Below, in pieces: positions 1-6,775 of a stretch of 34,679 bases of DNA. Within the stretch, counting starts at the first letter, position 1; each line of letters starts with the position of its first letter. The position numbers were made by a program, and so were the translations under genes. Source of the DNA: Nonomuraea ceibae (GTDB lineage Bacteria; Actinomycetota; Actinomycetes; Streptosporangiales; Streptosporangiaceae); contig NZ_JAHKRO010000099.1 of assembly GCF_019396325.1 (NCBI RefSeq), positions 1 to 34,679 of the forward strand, written 5' to 3'. A model generated the notes under the pieces. That model saw nothing but the letters and a program-made list of their open reading frames with translations. It did no database searches and was not told where the DNA came from.

Positions 1-263
1 CCCCCACCCCCACCGCCACCCAGGCGACCACCCGGCCGCCCCGCCCCACGCCCACCCGAACCCCGACGTCCCAGACCCCCACCCCGGACGAAGAGCCCAC
101 GGGCGACGGCGAGACCACGCCCGGACTCCCCGGCCCCGAGCCCTCCACGGCAGCGGCGGCCCCCGCGGCACTGCTCGCGGCCGGGCTCGTGACGACAGGC
201 GCGCTTCCCGTCACACTTGCGGTGAAACGCCGCATGGCGGGACGGCACCGCAGGAAGCGCTAG
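1..263 (+). CDS. C-terminal end of a membrane-anchored protein (5' end outside window)
   Basis: The frame is open from the window edge and ends at TAG 261-263, giving the last 86 or so residues of a longer protein. It begins with a Pro/Thr-rich extracellular-type linker (PTPT-like runs), followed by an acidic stretch. A hydrophobic Ala/Leu/Val segment of about 20 residues then ends in a strongly basic tail (KRRMAGRHRRKR). This is the end of a single-pass or signal-anchored protein with a short cytoplasmic tail. Type VII secretion mycosin proteases end this way, and the next two genes are membrane proteins of the sort found near such loci, but no protease motif lies in the window, so the identity is open. 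Confidence 0.6.
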   Translation, partial: PTPTATQATTRPPRPTPTRTPTSQTPTPDEEPTGDGETTPGLPGPEPSTAAAAPAALLAAGLVTTGALPVTLAVKRRMAGRHRRKR

Positions 264-287
264 AAGACGCGGCGGGGGGCGACGGCG

Positions 288-1832
288 ATGAGCAGTCCGA
301 GAAACGGTATTGCCGGGTTCCGGCTGACCGAGCACACGTGGATCACCGAGCTGGGCAACTGGATCGACGCGATCTCACCCGACGGGCGGCGGGCGGGGGC
401 GCTGCTGTTCGACGCGCGCGTCATCGAACTGCCCGGGGTGCGGGAGCGCGTCGTGTCCGCCGTCCTCACCGACCGCCGCCTCGTCCTCGGCGGCCTCACG
501 GGGCTCATCCCGGTGGCGGACGTCGTGGCGGCCAGCGACCAGGTGTGGCTCCTGACCGCCCAGGCGGTCACCCCCACCCTCTCCACCCTCCTCACCATCC
601 CCCCGTCCGGCGACGCCCCCGGCCGGGGCAACCACCCGTACGGCGACGCTCCCGCCCAAAGCGGGCAGCCCCTCGGGGGTTTCCCCGCTCAGGACGGCCA
701 CCCGTACGGGGATGGGGGTGTGTCGTTGTTGGGGGGTGTGGAAGCCGGTGGGGCGGCGTCGGTGCTGGTGGAGACGGCGCGAACGCTGCTCGGGCTGCAC
801 GCCGCCGGGGTGACTCACGGCTCCGTGCATCCGGGGACCGTGGTGATCACGGCCGAGGGGGAGGCGCTGCTGTCGGAGCGCGGCCTGGCCGACGCCATCC
901 GGGGCCAGGTGTCCGCTCCGGAGCGGGACGCCGCCGGGTGGGCGTCGCTGGCACGCGGGCTGGCGGCCTCGAGCACCAGGGAGGCGCCCCAAGTGGCGGC
1001 GCTGTTCGAACGGGCGGCGGGCACGGCGGTCACCAGAGGGCTGGCGGCGGCCCGGGATCTGCTGCTGGCCGAGCTGCCCCCGGGAACGGTCAGCCGGGAC
1101 GGCCTGGCCCGGGCGGCGCGCGGCCGTTCGGTGTTCGCCCAGCCCTCGGCGTACCGGCAGCCGGCCGCCCAGGGGCCGGAGGATCGGGACGAGGGCGACA
1201 TCGTCACGCTTCTGCACGTCCCCGAGGCCCGTACTCCCGCAGGCCCGGACGGCGTCGCGGGGACGCGGCCGGGGGCTGAGGTGGCCACGCGGCCGGGGCG
1301 GCAGGGGGACGGGGAGGTGCGGTTCGGGCCGGGGGTCGGGGCGCCGGCGGAGACGGCGGCCGAGCGGATCTGGCGTGAGGGCCGTGACGGGCCGGGCGGG
1401 CGGCGCGGCGCGGGCCGGCGGGGCAGGGCGCGGCGGCGGCGGACGGCGCTGTCGGCGGTGGTGCTGGCGGTGGTGCTGGCGGGCGCGGCGTTCGCCTGGC
1501 TGCGGCTGAACGGCGGCGGCCCGGAGCTGGCCGTGTCGGAGGTGGCGGTGCGCGTGCCGAAGAAGACTCAGGGCTGCGACACCGTGGTGACCGTCACGGG
1601 CACGATCACCACGAACGGCGGCGTGGGCGAGATCCGGTACGAGTGGCGCCAGAACCTGGAGAAGAAGGTCGAGCGCGGCACCCTGCGCACCCGGGCGGAC
1701 AGGACGTCGTACGACCTGACGCTGCGCTGGGAGTTGCAGGGTGAGAGCACGGTGAAGGCGACGTCGACGCTGCGGGTGCTGTCGCCGGGCCCGGCGCGCA
1801 GCGGCAAGGCGACTTTCACGTACAAGTGCTGA
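288..1832 (+). CDS. membrane pseudokinase-like protein with extracellular domain
   Basis: A 514-aa protein with three parts. Residues about 155-260 resemble the C-lobe of a Ser/Thr kinase: the LHAAGVTHGSVHPGTVVI stretch sits where HRDLKPxN would be and SERGL where DFGL would be. The catalytic Asp, the metal-binding Asn and the DFG Asp are therefore absent, pointing to a pseudokinase. A Gly/Pro-rich linker at 105-145 holds two HPYGD copies. After a basic stretch, one transmembrane helix (about 386-406) leads to a 105-residue outer domain with one Cys near each end (GCDTVV and the final YKC), which could form a disulfide. It starts 24 bp after the preceding stop and is probably co-transcribed with it. 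The kinase assignment rests on motif placement only. Confidence 0.65.
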   Translation: MSSPRNGIAGFRLTEHTWITELGNWIDAISPDGRRAGALLFDARVIELPGVRERVVSAVLTDRRLVLGGLTGLIPVADVVAASDQVWLLTAQAVTPTLSTLLTIPPSGDAPGRGNHPYGDAPAQSGQPLGGFPAQDGHPYGDGGVSLLGGVEAGGAASVLVETARTLLGLHAAGVTHGSVHPGTVVITAEGEALLSERGLADAIRGQVSAPERDAAGWASLARGLAASSTREAPQVAALFERAAGTAVTRGLAAARDLLLAELPPGTVSRDGLARAARGRSVFAQPSAYRQPAAQGPEDRDEGDIVTLLHVPEARTPAGPDGVAGTRPGAEVATRPGRQGDGEVRFGPGVGAPAETAAERIWREGRDGPGGRRGAGRRGRARRRRTALSAVVLAVVLAGAAFAWLRLNGGGPELAVSEVAVRVPKKTQGCDTVVTVTGTITTNGGVGEIRYEWRQNLEKKVERGTLRTRADRTSYDLTLRWELQGESTVKATSTLRVLSPGPARSGKATFTYKC

Positions 1833-1880
1833 AGCCCAAGTGCCGAACGGCGCAACAATGCATCTCAAAGCCGTTCTTAC

Positions 1881-1886
1881 TACTCT
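1881..1886 (+). promoter_or_regulatory. candidate -10 box of a leaderless promoter (DUF2510 gene)
   Basis: TACTCT fits TANNNT and ends 7 nt before ATG 1894. There is no convincing Shine-Dalgarno sequence between them. No clear -35 element is visible. Confidence 0.35.
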
Positions 1887-1893
1887 GACGGGC

Positions 1894-2991
1894 ATGACCC
1901 AGCAGACCCCCGCGGGCTGGTACCCCGACCCGTACGGATCCCCTCAGTTGCGGTGGTGGGACGGCAACCAGTGGACGGACGCCACCCACCCCCTGGAGCA
2001 GGGATCGCAGCAGCCCCAGAGCCGCCCGCAGCAGCCTCAGAGCCAGCCCGACTGGTCGTCGGCCCCGGCGAATCCCACGCTCGCCTACGGCCAGCAGCCG
2101 CAGTTCGCGCAGGCCCCGCCGCAGCAGCAGCAACCGCCCCAGCAGACCCAGCAGCCCCCGCAGCAGCCCGGTCAGTGGGGCGGCGCGCCGCTGCCCGGTC
2201 CCGGTTACGGGCCGCCGCCCAAGCAGAGCAACCCGCTGCCGTGGGTGCTCGGCGGCCTGGCGGCGCTGGTGGTGGTGGCGCTGATCGCGGTGGCGGGCAT
2301 CTACCTGGCCAACAGCTCCTCGCCGGTGGCGGCGCCGACCGACTCGCCGACGCAGTCGCTGCCGGAGACGGAGGACCCGCCGAGCGAGCGGCCCTCCGAC
2401 CCGCCGACCGACCAGCCCACGGATCGGCCGACGACCCCGGCCCAGCTCCCGCAGCCGCAGGACGGCACGGTGACCGACCCCATCGCGGGCCTCTCGTACG
2501 AGGTGCCGGATGGGTGGACGGTGCCGGAGGCGAGCTCGATCAACGGCACCAACCCGGCCATCCAGTCGTGGACGAGCGGCGTGGGCAAGGTCGCGCACGA
2601 GAAGTTCGACGGTGAGAGCGACTGGGTGGGCAACATCTACGCGGGTGAGCTGATCGAGCGCTTCCCGTACGCCGGGGCGGCGAGCCTGGGCACCACGGCC
2701 AAGCTGGTGATGGCGGACTTCGCCCGCTACTACGACCTCCCCCACGAGAGCAAGATCGTCGCCGACAAGGCCATGAAGATCGGTGACCGGGACGCCTGGG
2801 TGGTGCAGTTCGAGTACGACTTCACCAAGGTGTCGGAGCAGAAGAACTTCAAGTGGAAGAAGGAGAGCGGCGCGGTCGTGCTGATGGACCGGGGCGAGGG
2901 CGAGCGTCCGGCGCTGGTCTACATCTCGGTCCCGGACAACCTGGGCACCGACGTGGTCGGTGACGTGCTCAGCTCTATCAAGCCCGCCTGA
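1894..2991 (+). CDS. DUF2510 domain membrane protein
   Basis: A 365-aa protein. The N-terminus (AGWYPDPYGSPQLRWWDGNQ) is a textbook DUF2510 motif. A Gln/Pro-rich stretch (about 30-110), one transmembrane helix (about 115-137), a Ser/Pro/Thr/Asp-rich linker and a C-terminal globular domain (about 190-365, beginning near GLSYEVPDGW) follow. N-in, C-out topology is likely. ATG 1894 is preferred over an in-frame ATG at 1840 because DUF2510 starts directly there and a TACTCT box lies 7 nt upstream, fitting a leaderless transcript. The substrate or partner is unknown; the domain order resembles actinobacterial envelope proteins, with the C-terminal domain outside the membrane. Confidence 0.8.
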   Translation: MTQQTPAGWYPDPYGSPQLRWWDGNQWTDATHPLEQGSQQPQSRPQQPQSQPDWSSAPANPTLAYGQQPQFAQAPPQQQQPPQQTQQPPQQPGQWGGAPLPGPGYGPPPKQSNPLPWVLGGLAALVVVALIAVAGIYLANSSSPVAAPTDSPTQSLPETEDPPSERPSDPPTDQPTDRPTTPAQLPQPQDGTVTDPIAGLSYEVPDGWTVPEASSINGTNPAIQSWTSGVGKVAHEKFDGESDWVGNIYAGELIERFPYAGAASLGTTAKLVMADFARYYDLPHESKIVADKAMKIGDRDAWVVQFEYDFTKVSEQKNFKWKKESGAVVLMDRGEGERPALVYISVPDNLGTDVVGDVLSSIKPA

Positions 2992-3001
2992 CCGGTGGCA
3001 C

Positions 3002-3007
3002 TAGGCT
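3002..3007 (+). promoter_or_regulatory. candidate -10 box for orn
   Basis: TAGGCT lies 11 bp after the stop of the preceding gene and about 55 bp before the orn start. It matches the TANNNT form of actinobacterial housekeeping promoters. The -35 region is not recognisable. Confidence 0.35.
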
Positions 3008-3062
3008 GGTGGGGTAGGCAAGCGGGGCGGGTCACTCCGGGCCGCTGCGGCGAGGAGAACGA

Positions 3063-3656
3063 ATGAGTGACTTGCTGGTCTGGATCGACTGCGAGATGAC
3101 CGGGCTCGATCTCGGGCGCGACGCGCTCGTGGAGGTGGCGTGCATCGTCACCGACAGCGAGCTCAACCAGCTGGACGAGGGCGTCGACGTGGTCATCAAG
3201 CCGCCGCCGGAGTCGCTGGAGCAGATGTCGCAGGTGGTCAGGGAGATGCACACCGCGTCCGGGCTGCTGCCGGAGCTGGCCGGCGGGGTGACGCTGGCCG
3301 AGGCGGAGTCCATGGTGCTCGACTACCTGCGGCGGCACATCGCCGAGCCGAAGAAGGCGCCGCTGTGCGGCAACTCGATCGGCACGGACCGCACGTTCCT
3401 GTCGCGTGACATGCCGGCGGTGGACGCCTACCTGCACTATCGGATGATCGACGTGTCGTCGATCAAGGAGCTGGTCCGCCGGTGGTATCCGCGGGTCTAT
3501 TTCGCCGCGCCCGAGAAGCAGGGCGGTCACCGGGCTCTGGCCGACATCACCGAGAGCATCCGCGAGCTGCGCTACTACCGTGCGGCCGTGTTCGTGGGGC
3601 AGCCCGGGCCCGATTCGGCGACGGCCCGGACGCTCGCCGAGCGTGTCAGCGGTTAA
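3063..3656 (+). CDS. orn: oligoribonuclease
   Basis: A 197-aa DEDDh 3'-to-5' exonuclease that degrades 2-5 nt RNAs (and pGpG) to mononucleotides in the cytoplasm. The first catalytic motif is WIDCEMTGLD with D9 and E11. D109 lies in GNSIGTDRTFL, and H156 and D161 lie in GGHRALADI, so all DEDDh residues are present and the length is normal for the family. A good Shine-Dalgarno (GAGGAG) precedes ATG 3063. A TAGGCT box at 3002-3007 could be its -10. The gene is monocistronic, with tRNA-His just downstream, a common actinobacterial arrangement. Confidence 0.97.
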   Translation: MSDLLVWIDCEMTGLDLGRDALVEVACIVTDSELNQLDEGVDVVIKPPPESLEQMSQVVREMHTASGLLPELAGGVTLAEAESMVLDYLRRHIAEPKKAPLCGNSIGTDRTFLSRDMPAVDAYLHYRMIDVSSIKELVRRWYPRVYFAAPEKQGGHRALADITESIRELRYYRAAVFVGQPGPDSATARTLAERVSG

Positions 3657-3685
3657 TGGGTGGCGTGAAGACTCCCGAACACCGC

Positions 3686-3691
3686 TACACT
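3686..3691 (+). promoter_or_regulatory. candidate -10 box for tRNA-His
   Basis: TACACT lies 32 bp upstream of the mature tRNA 5' end and matches the TANNNT consensus. The -35 region (around GTGAAG, 3665-3670) is weak. Confidence 0.4.
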
Positions 3692-3723
3692 TTTGCTGTG
3701 CCGTTCTCACGGGCGGCACGATG

Positions 3724-3796
3724 GTGGGTGTAGCTCAGTTGGCAGAGCGCCAGGTTGTGGTCCTGGATGTCGAGGGTTCAAGTCCCTTCACTCACC
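3724..3796 (+). tRNA. tRNA-His (anticodon GTG)
   Basis: A full cloverleaf can be folded by eye. The acceptor stem GTGGGTG pairs with CACTCAC (one G-T pair), the D-arm begins GCTC, the anticodon stem CCAGG/CCTGG encloses the loop TTGTGGT, and the T-arm is GAGGG-TTCAAGT-CCCTT. The anticodon GTG reads His codons. Base 3723 is G and the discriminator (3796) is C, giving the G-1:C73 pair typical of bacterial tRNA-His. The terminal CCA is not encoded. Confidence 0.97.
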
Positions 3797-3804
3797 CTGA
3801 CGCG

Positions 3805-3840
3805 AACGGCCGGTCCGATAGGACCGGCCGTTGCCGTTTT
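3805..3840 (+). terminator. intrinsic terminator of tRNA-His
   Basis: A perfect 12-bp stem, AACGGCCGGTCC with GGACCGGCCGTT around a GATA loop (3805-3832), is followed by GCCGTTTTCTT. It lies 8 bp after the tRNA. Confidence 0.85.
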
Positions 3841-3954
3841 CTTCCGGCATCGTCCCCAAATCACGACATTGCGAGTTATGCTCGCTGTCTACCGCCAACG
3901 CCGGAAGCTCGGGGGCCCTCGGCGACCTGACTGTCTACGCGCCCCGGAGGCCGG

Positions 3955-4176
3955 ATGAGAGTCGACGACGCAGCGTTCGAGAGCGTGTTCACGTCATTGA
4001 GCAAGCGCGAGGCCGAGGTCATGGACCTGATCGCGAAGGGCGAGTCCAACGGCCAGATCGCGCAACGGCTTTTCCTCAGCGAGAAGACGGTCAAGAACCA
4101 CGTCAACCGCATCTACGCCAAGCTGGGCGTGGACTCGCGCGTCACCGCGATCGGCCTGTGGTTATCGCGCGAGTGA
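3955..4176 (+). CDS. stand-alone LuxR-type helix-turn-helix protein
   Basis: A 73-aa protein consisting almost entirely of a GerE/LuxR DNA-binding domain: LSKREAEVMDLIAKG, then the recognition-helix region LSEKTVKNHVNRIYAKLGV. There is no receiver or ligand domain, so activity would depend on expression level, dimerisation or a partner. A CCGGAGG Shine-Dalgarno supports ATG 3955. Its 3' end overlaps the convergent lat gene by 15 bp. Single-domain LuxR proteins are common in actinomycetes; the target is unknown. Confidence 0.88.
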   Translation: MRVDDAAFESVFTSLSKREAEVMDLIAKGESNGQIAQRLFLSEKTVKNHVNRIYAKLGVDSRVTAIGLWLSRE

Positions 4177-5448
4177 CCCCTCCAGGGTGGTGGCCAGGGC
4201 GTCGAGCCCGTGCTCCAGGTCCTGCTCGGGGATGTTCAGCGCCGGGCGCAGCCGCACCGAGCGGGTGCCGCACGGCAGCACCAGCACGCCCGCGTCCTCG
4301 CGCAGCGCGGTGACCATCGCGTCGCGCGCCGCCGTGTCGGGCAGGTCGAAGGCGGCCATCAGGCCCCGGCCGCGCACGTTCGCGACGGTCTCCGGGTGCT
4401 CGGCCTCCAGCTTGGTGAGGCGTTCGAGGATGACCGAGCCGAGGGTGGCGGCACGCGGGATCAGCCGGTCGCGTTCGATGATCTCCATCAGGCCGCGGCT
4501 GCGCACCATGTCGACCAGCCCGCCGCCCCAGGTGGAGTTGATCCGCCCGCTGCGCCTGAACACGTTGTCCTCGACCTGGTCGACCCGGCGGCCCGCCATG
4601 ATGCCGCCCACCTGGACCTTCTTGGCGAAAGCCACGATGTCGGGCTCCAGGCCGAGCTGCTGGTAGGCCCACGGGGTGCCGGTGGTGCCGCCGCCGGTCT
4701 GCACCTCGTCCAGCACGAACAGCGCGTCGTGCGCATGGCAGAGCCGCTGCATCGCCTGGAGGAACTCGGCGCGCATGTGGTTGTCGCCGCCCTCGCCCTG
4801 GATGGGCTCGGCGATGAAGCAGGCGATGTCGTGCGGGTGGCGTTCGAAGGCGGCGCGGGCCTGGGCGAGCGCGCGTTCCTCGGCCGCCTCGACGTCGCCG
4901 AAGTGGATGGCGGGCACGTCCACGCGGGGCCAGTCGAAGACGGGGAAGCGCTCGGTCTTGACCGGGTCGGTGTTGGTCAGGCTCAGCGTGTAGCCGCTGC
5001 GGCCGTGGAAGGCCTGGGTGAGGTGCAGGACGCGGGTGCCGAGCGCGGGTGAGCGGCCGGCGGCCTCGTTGCGGCGGCTCTTGTAGTCGAAGGCCGTCTT
5101 CAGCGCGTTCTCGACGGCCAGCGCGCCGCCCTCGACGAAGAACAGGTGGGGAAGGGCCGGGTCGCCGAACACGCGGGTGAAGGTGTCGACGAAGTCCGCC
5201 AGGTGTTCGGTGTACATGTCGGGGTTGGCGGGTTTGTTCCGGGCGACCTGGCCGAGCAGGCGGGTGAAGTCCGGGTCGAAGGGCGGGTTCACGCCCAGGG
5301 GCGCGGATGCGAAGAACGTGTAGAAGTCCAGGTAGCGGCGGCCGTCGCGGGCGTCGACCAGCCAGGAGCCCTGGCTGAGCTCCAGGTCGAGGACGAGCCG
5401 GTAACCGTCGACGAGCAGGTGGCGGGCGAGGCGGGCGTGTACGTCCAT
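4162..5448 (-). CDS. lat: L-lysine 6-aminotransferase (lysine epsilon-aminotransferase)
   Basis: A 428-aa class III PLP aminotransferase converting lysine and 2-oxoglutarate to 2-aminoadipate 6-semialdehyde (which cyclises to piperideine-6-carboxylate) and glutamate. Lat-specific stretches run throughout: PALPHLFFVEGGALAVENAL, FHGRSGYTLSLTNT, PHDIACFIAEPIQGEGGD, LDEVQTGGG and RINSTWGG. They closely follow the mycobacterial Lat (Rv3290c) sequence as I remember it. The PLP lysine is probably K276, the first of the KK pair in AFAKKVQVGG. GGAGG precedes ATG 5448. The role could be lysine catabolism or supply of aminoadipate; no beta-lactam biosynthesis genes are nearby. It lies 66 bp downstream of the hdeD-like gene on the same strand. 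Confidence 0.95.
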   Translation of the reverse strand: MDVHARLARHLLVDGYRLVLDLELSQGSWLVDARDGRRYLDFYTFFASAPLGVNPPFDPDFTRLLGQVARNKPANPDMYTEHLADFVDTFTRVFGDPALPHLFFVEGGALAVENALKTAFDYKSRRNEAAGRSPALGTRVLHLTQAFHGRSGYTLSLTNTDPVKTERFPVFDWPRVDVPAIHFGDVEAAEERALAQARAAFERHPHDIACFIAEPIQGEGGDNHMRAEFLQAMQRLCHAHDALFVLDEVQTGGGTTGTPWAYQQLGLEPDIVAFAKKVQVGGIMAGRRVDQVEDNVFRRSGRINSTWGGGLVDMVRSRGLMEIIERDRLIPRAATLGSVILERLTKLEAEHPETVANVRGRGLMAAFDLPDTAARDAMVTALREDAGVLVLPCGTRSVRLRPALNIPEQDLEHGLDALATTLEGSLAR

Positions 5449-5506
5449 GTCTCCTCCACAATGAGCCGGACATGCTGTACATTTCCCGCCTTCATCCCGA
5501 TATATA

Positions 5507-5519
5507 CGTAAGATTTACG
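5507..5519. promoter_or_regulatory. small inverted repeat upstream of lat
   Basis: CGTAA-GAT-TTACG lies in an AT-rich patch (TATATACGTAAGATTTACGG) 59 bp upstream of the lat start and overlaps the hdeD-like stop codon. It could be an operator or part of a lat promoter. No regulator gene is adjacent. Confidence 0.3.
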
Positions 5520-6057
5520 GATGATGGGCCTTCGGCGCGAGGTTCTTCACCCGGAACGCCAGAGCCACCATCGCGATGCCGTACAGGATGGCGAAGATCC
5601 CGATCAGCCAGGCCAGCGTGAGCAGGCCCGCCCCCGGCCAGATCAGCAGCAGGACGCCGAAGATCACCGACAGGATGCCGCCCACGATGAGCATCCACTC
5701 GTTGTCGATCACCTTGCGGAGCTGGATCCCGTCCACGATCTCGGCGATCCCGTGGAAGATCGCCCAGAACGCGACCACGTACAGCAGTGCCAGCGAGGTG
5801 ATGCCGGGCCACACCAGGGCCACGATGCCGGCCAGGACGCTGACGACGCCGATGAAGATCGGCCACGCCCGCGACCGCGCCCCGTGCCGGAACCCGGAGA
5901 AGATCGAGAAGATCCCGTCGACGATCGCGTACGCGCCGAAGAAGACCACCAGCACGAGCAGCGTGATGCCCGGCCAGATCAGCGCGAGGATGCCGAAGAG
6001 GATCGCCGCGATGCCGCGGATGAGCACCAGCCACCAGGTGCTTGCGAGTCGTTCCAT
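5515..6057 (-). CDS. HdeD/DUF308 family membrane protein
   Basis: A 180-aa protein with six hydrophobic segments and the repeated motif LIWPGIT / LVWPGIT / LIWPGAG that marks the HdeD (DUF308) family. In E. coli HdeD is linked to acid resistance at high cell density; actinobacterial homologues are largely uncharacterised. I chose ATG 6057 (MERLASTWW) because the first helix starts immediately there. An in-frame ATG at 6099 would add 14 polar residues and lacks a Shine-Dalgarno. It lies downstream of the hemolysin III gene on the same strand. Confidence 0.88.
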   Translation of the reverse strand: MERLASTWWLVLIRGIAAILFGILALIWPGITLLVLVVFFGAYAIVDGIFSIFSGFRHGARSRAWPIFIGVVSVLAGIVALVWPGITSLALLYVVAFWAIFHGIAEIVDGIQLRKVIDNEWMLIVGGILSVIFGVLLLIWPGAGLLTLAWLIGIFAILYGIAMVALAFRVKNLAPKAHHP

Positions 6058-6108
6058 TCCGCTCTGCTGTCCAGGATCGACTCCCGGATAGCCCCGCATG
6101 CGGTCAAA

Positions 6109-6753
6109 TCACTGTGAATAGACCACGATCGACACCGCAATGTACTGCACCAGGTAGGCGGCCAGCGTGAAGGCGTGGAAAACCTCGTGGTAGCCGAACC
6201 AGCGCGGCGACGGGTCGGGCCGGCGCAGCCCGTACACGACGGCGCCGGCGCTGTAGAAGACGCCGCCGACGGCGACGAGCACCACGGCGACCACCCCCGC
6301 GCCCTCCAGGAGCTGCGGCATCACGAAGATCGCGGTCCAGCCGAGCGCCAGGTAGAGCACGGTGTAGAGCCAGCGCGGCGCGCCCATCCACAGCACCCTG
6401 AACAGCACCCCGGCCAGCGCCCCGCCCCAGATCACGCCGAGCACCGCCACCCGGGCGGCCCCGTCGAGCGCCAGCAGCGCGAACGGCGTGTAGGTGCCCG
6501 CGATGATCAGGTAGATGTTCGCGTGGTCGCAGCGCCGCAGCACCTCCGCCAGCCGGGGGCCGAGCGTGCTGCGGTGGTAGGTGGCCGAGATGCCGAAGAG
6601 CAGCCCCGAGGTGATCGCGTAGACGGCGGCGGCGAGACGGGCCTGGAGCGTGGGGCCGAGCGCCACGAGCGCGAACCCGCCCAGCAGGGTCACGGGCAGC
6701 GCCCCCGCGTGCAACCAACCGCGCAACCGGGGCTTTACGGTGATCGTCGTCAT
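6109..6753 (-). CDS. hemolysin III / PAQR family membrane protein
   Basis: A 214-aa seven-helix protein of the hemolysin III (YqfA/TrhA, progestin and adipoQ receptor-like) family. Diagnostic residues are present: H60 in GISATYH, D76 in RRCDHANIYLIIAGTYTPF, and H189/H193 in GYHEVFHAF, the putative metal site. The family is linked to membrane-lipid homeostasis in other bacteria; haemolysis is not implied. ATG 6753 is chosen because MTTITVKPRLRGWLHAG leads straight into the family start. It lies 20 bp after the PBP stop, and that gap is filled by a perfect palindrome. Confidence 0.92.
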   Translation of the reverse strand: MTTITVKPRLRGWLHAGALPVTLLGGFALVALGPTLQARLAAAVYAITSGLLFGISATYHRSTLGPRLAEVLRRCDHANIYLIIAGTYTPFALLALDGAARVAVLGVIWGGALAGVLFRVLWMGAPRWLYTVLYLALGWTAIFVMPQLLEGAGVVAVVLVAVGGVFYSAGAVVYGLRRPDPSPRWFGYHEVFHAFTLAAYLVQYIAVSIVVYSQ

Positions 6754-6755
6754 GA

Positions 6756-6775
6756 AACCTACGGTACCGTAGGTT
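6756..6775. promoter_or_regulatory. 20-bp perfect palindrome, candidate operator of the hemolysin III gene
   Basis: AACCTACGGTACCGTAGGTT is a perfect inverted repeat occupying almost the whole 20-bp gap between the PBP stop codon and the hemolysin III start. On the minus strand its centre reads TACCGT followed by 7 nt and ATG, so the palindrome would cover the -10 of a leaderless promoter. TetR-type repressors use symmetric sites of this size. No regulator is adjacent. Confidence 0.6.

Noticed and set aside
1..2991. Type VII secretion locus
   Set aside because: The Pro/Thr linker and anchor at the left edge fit a mycosin C-terminus, but no protease, EccC, EccD or WXG100 sequence is in the window.
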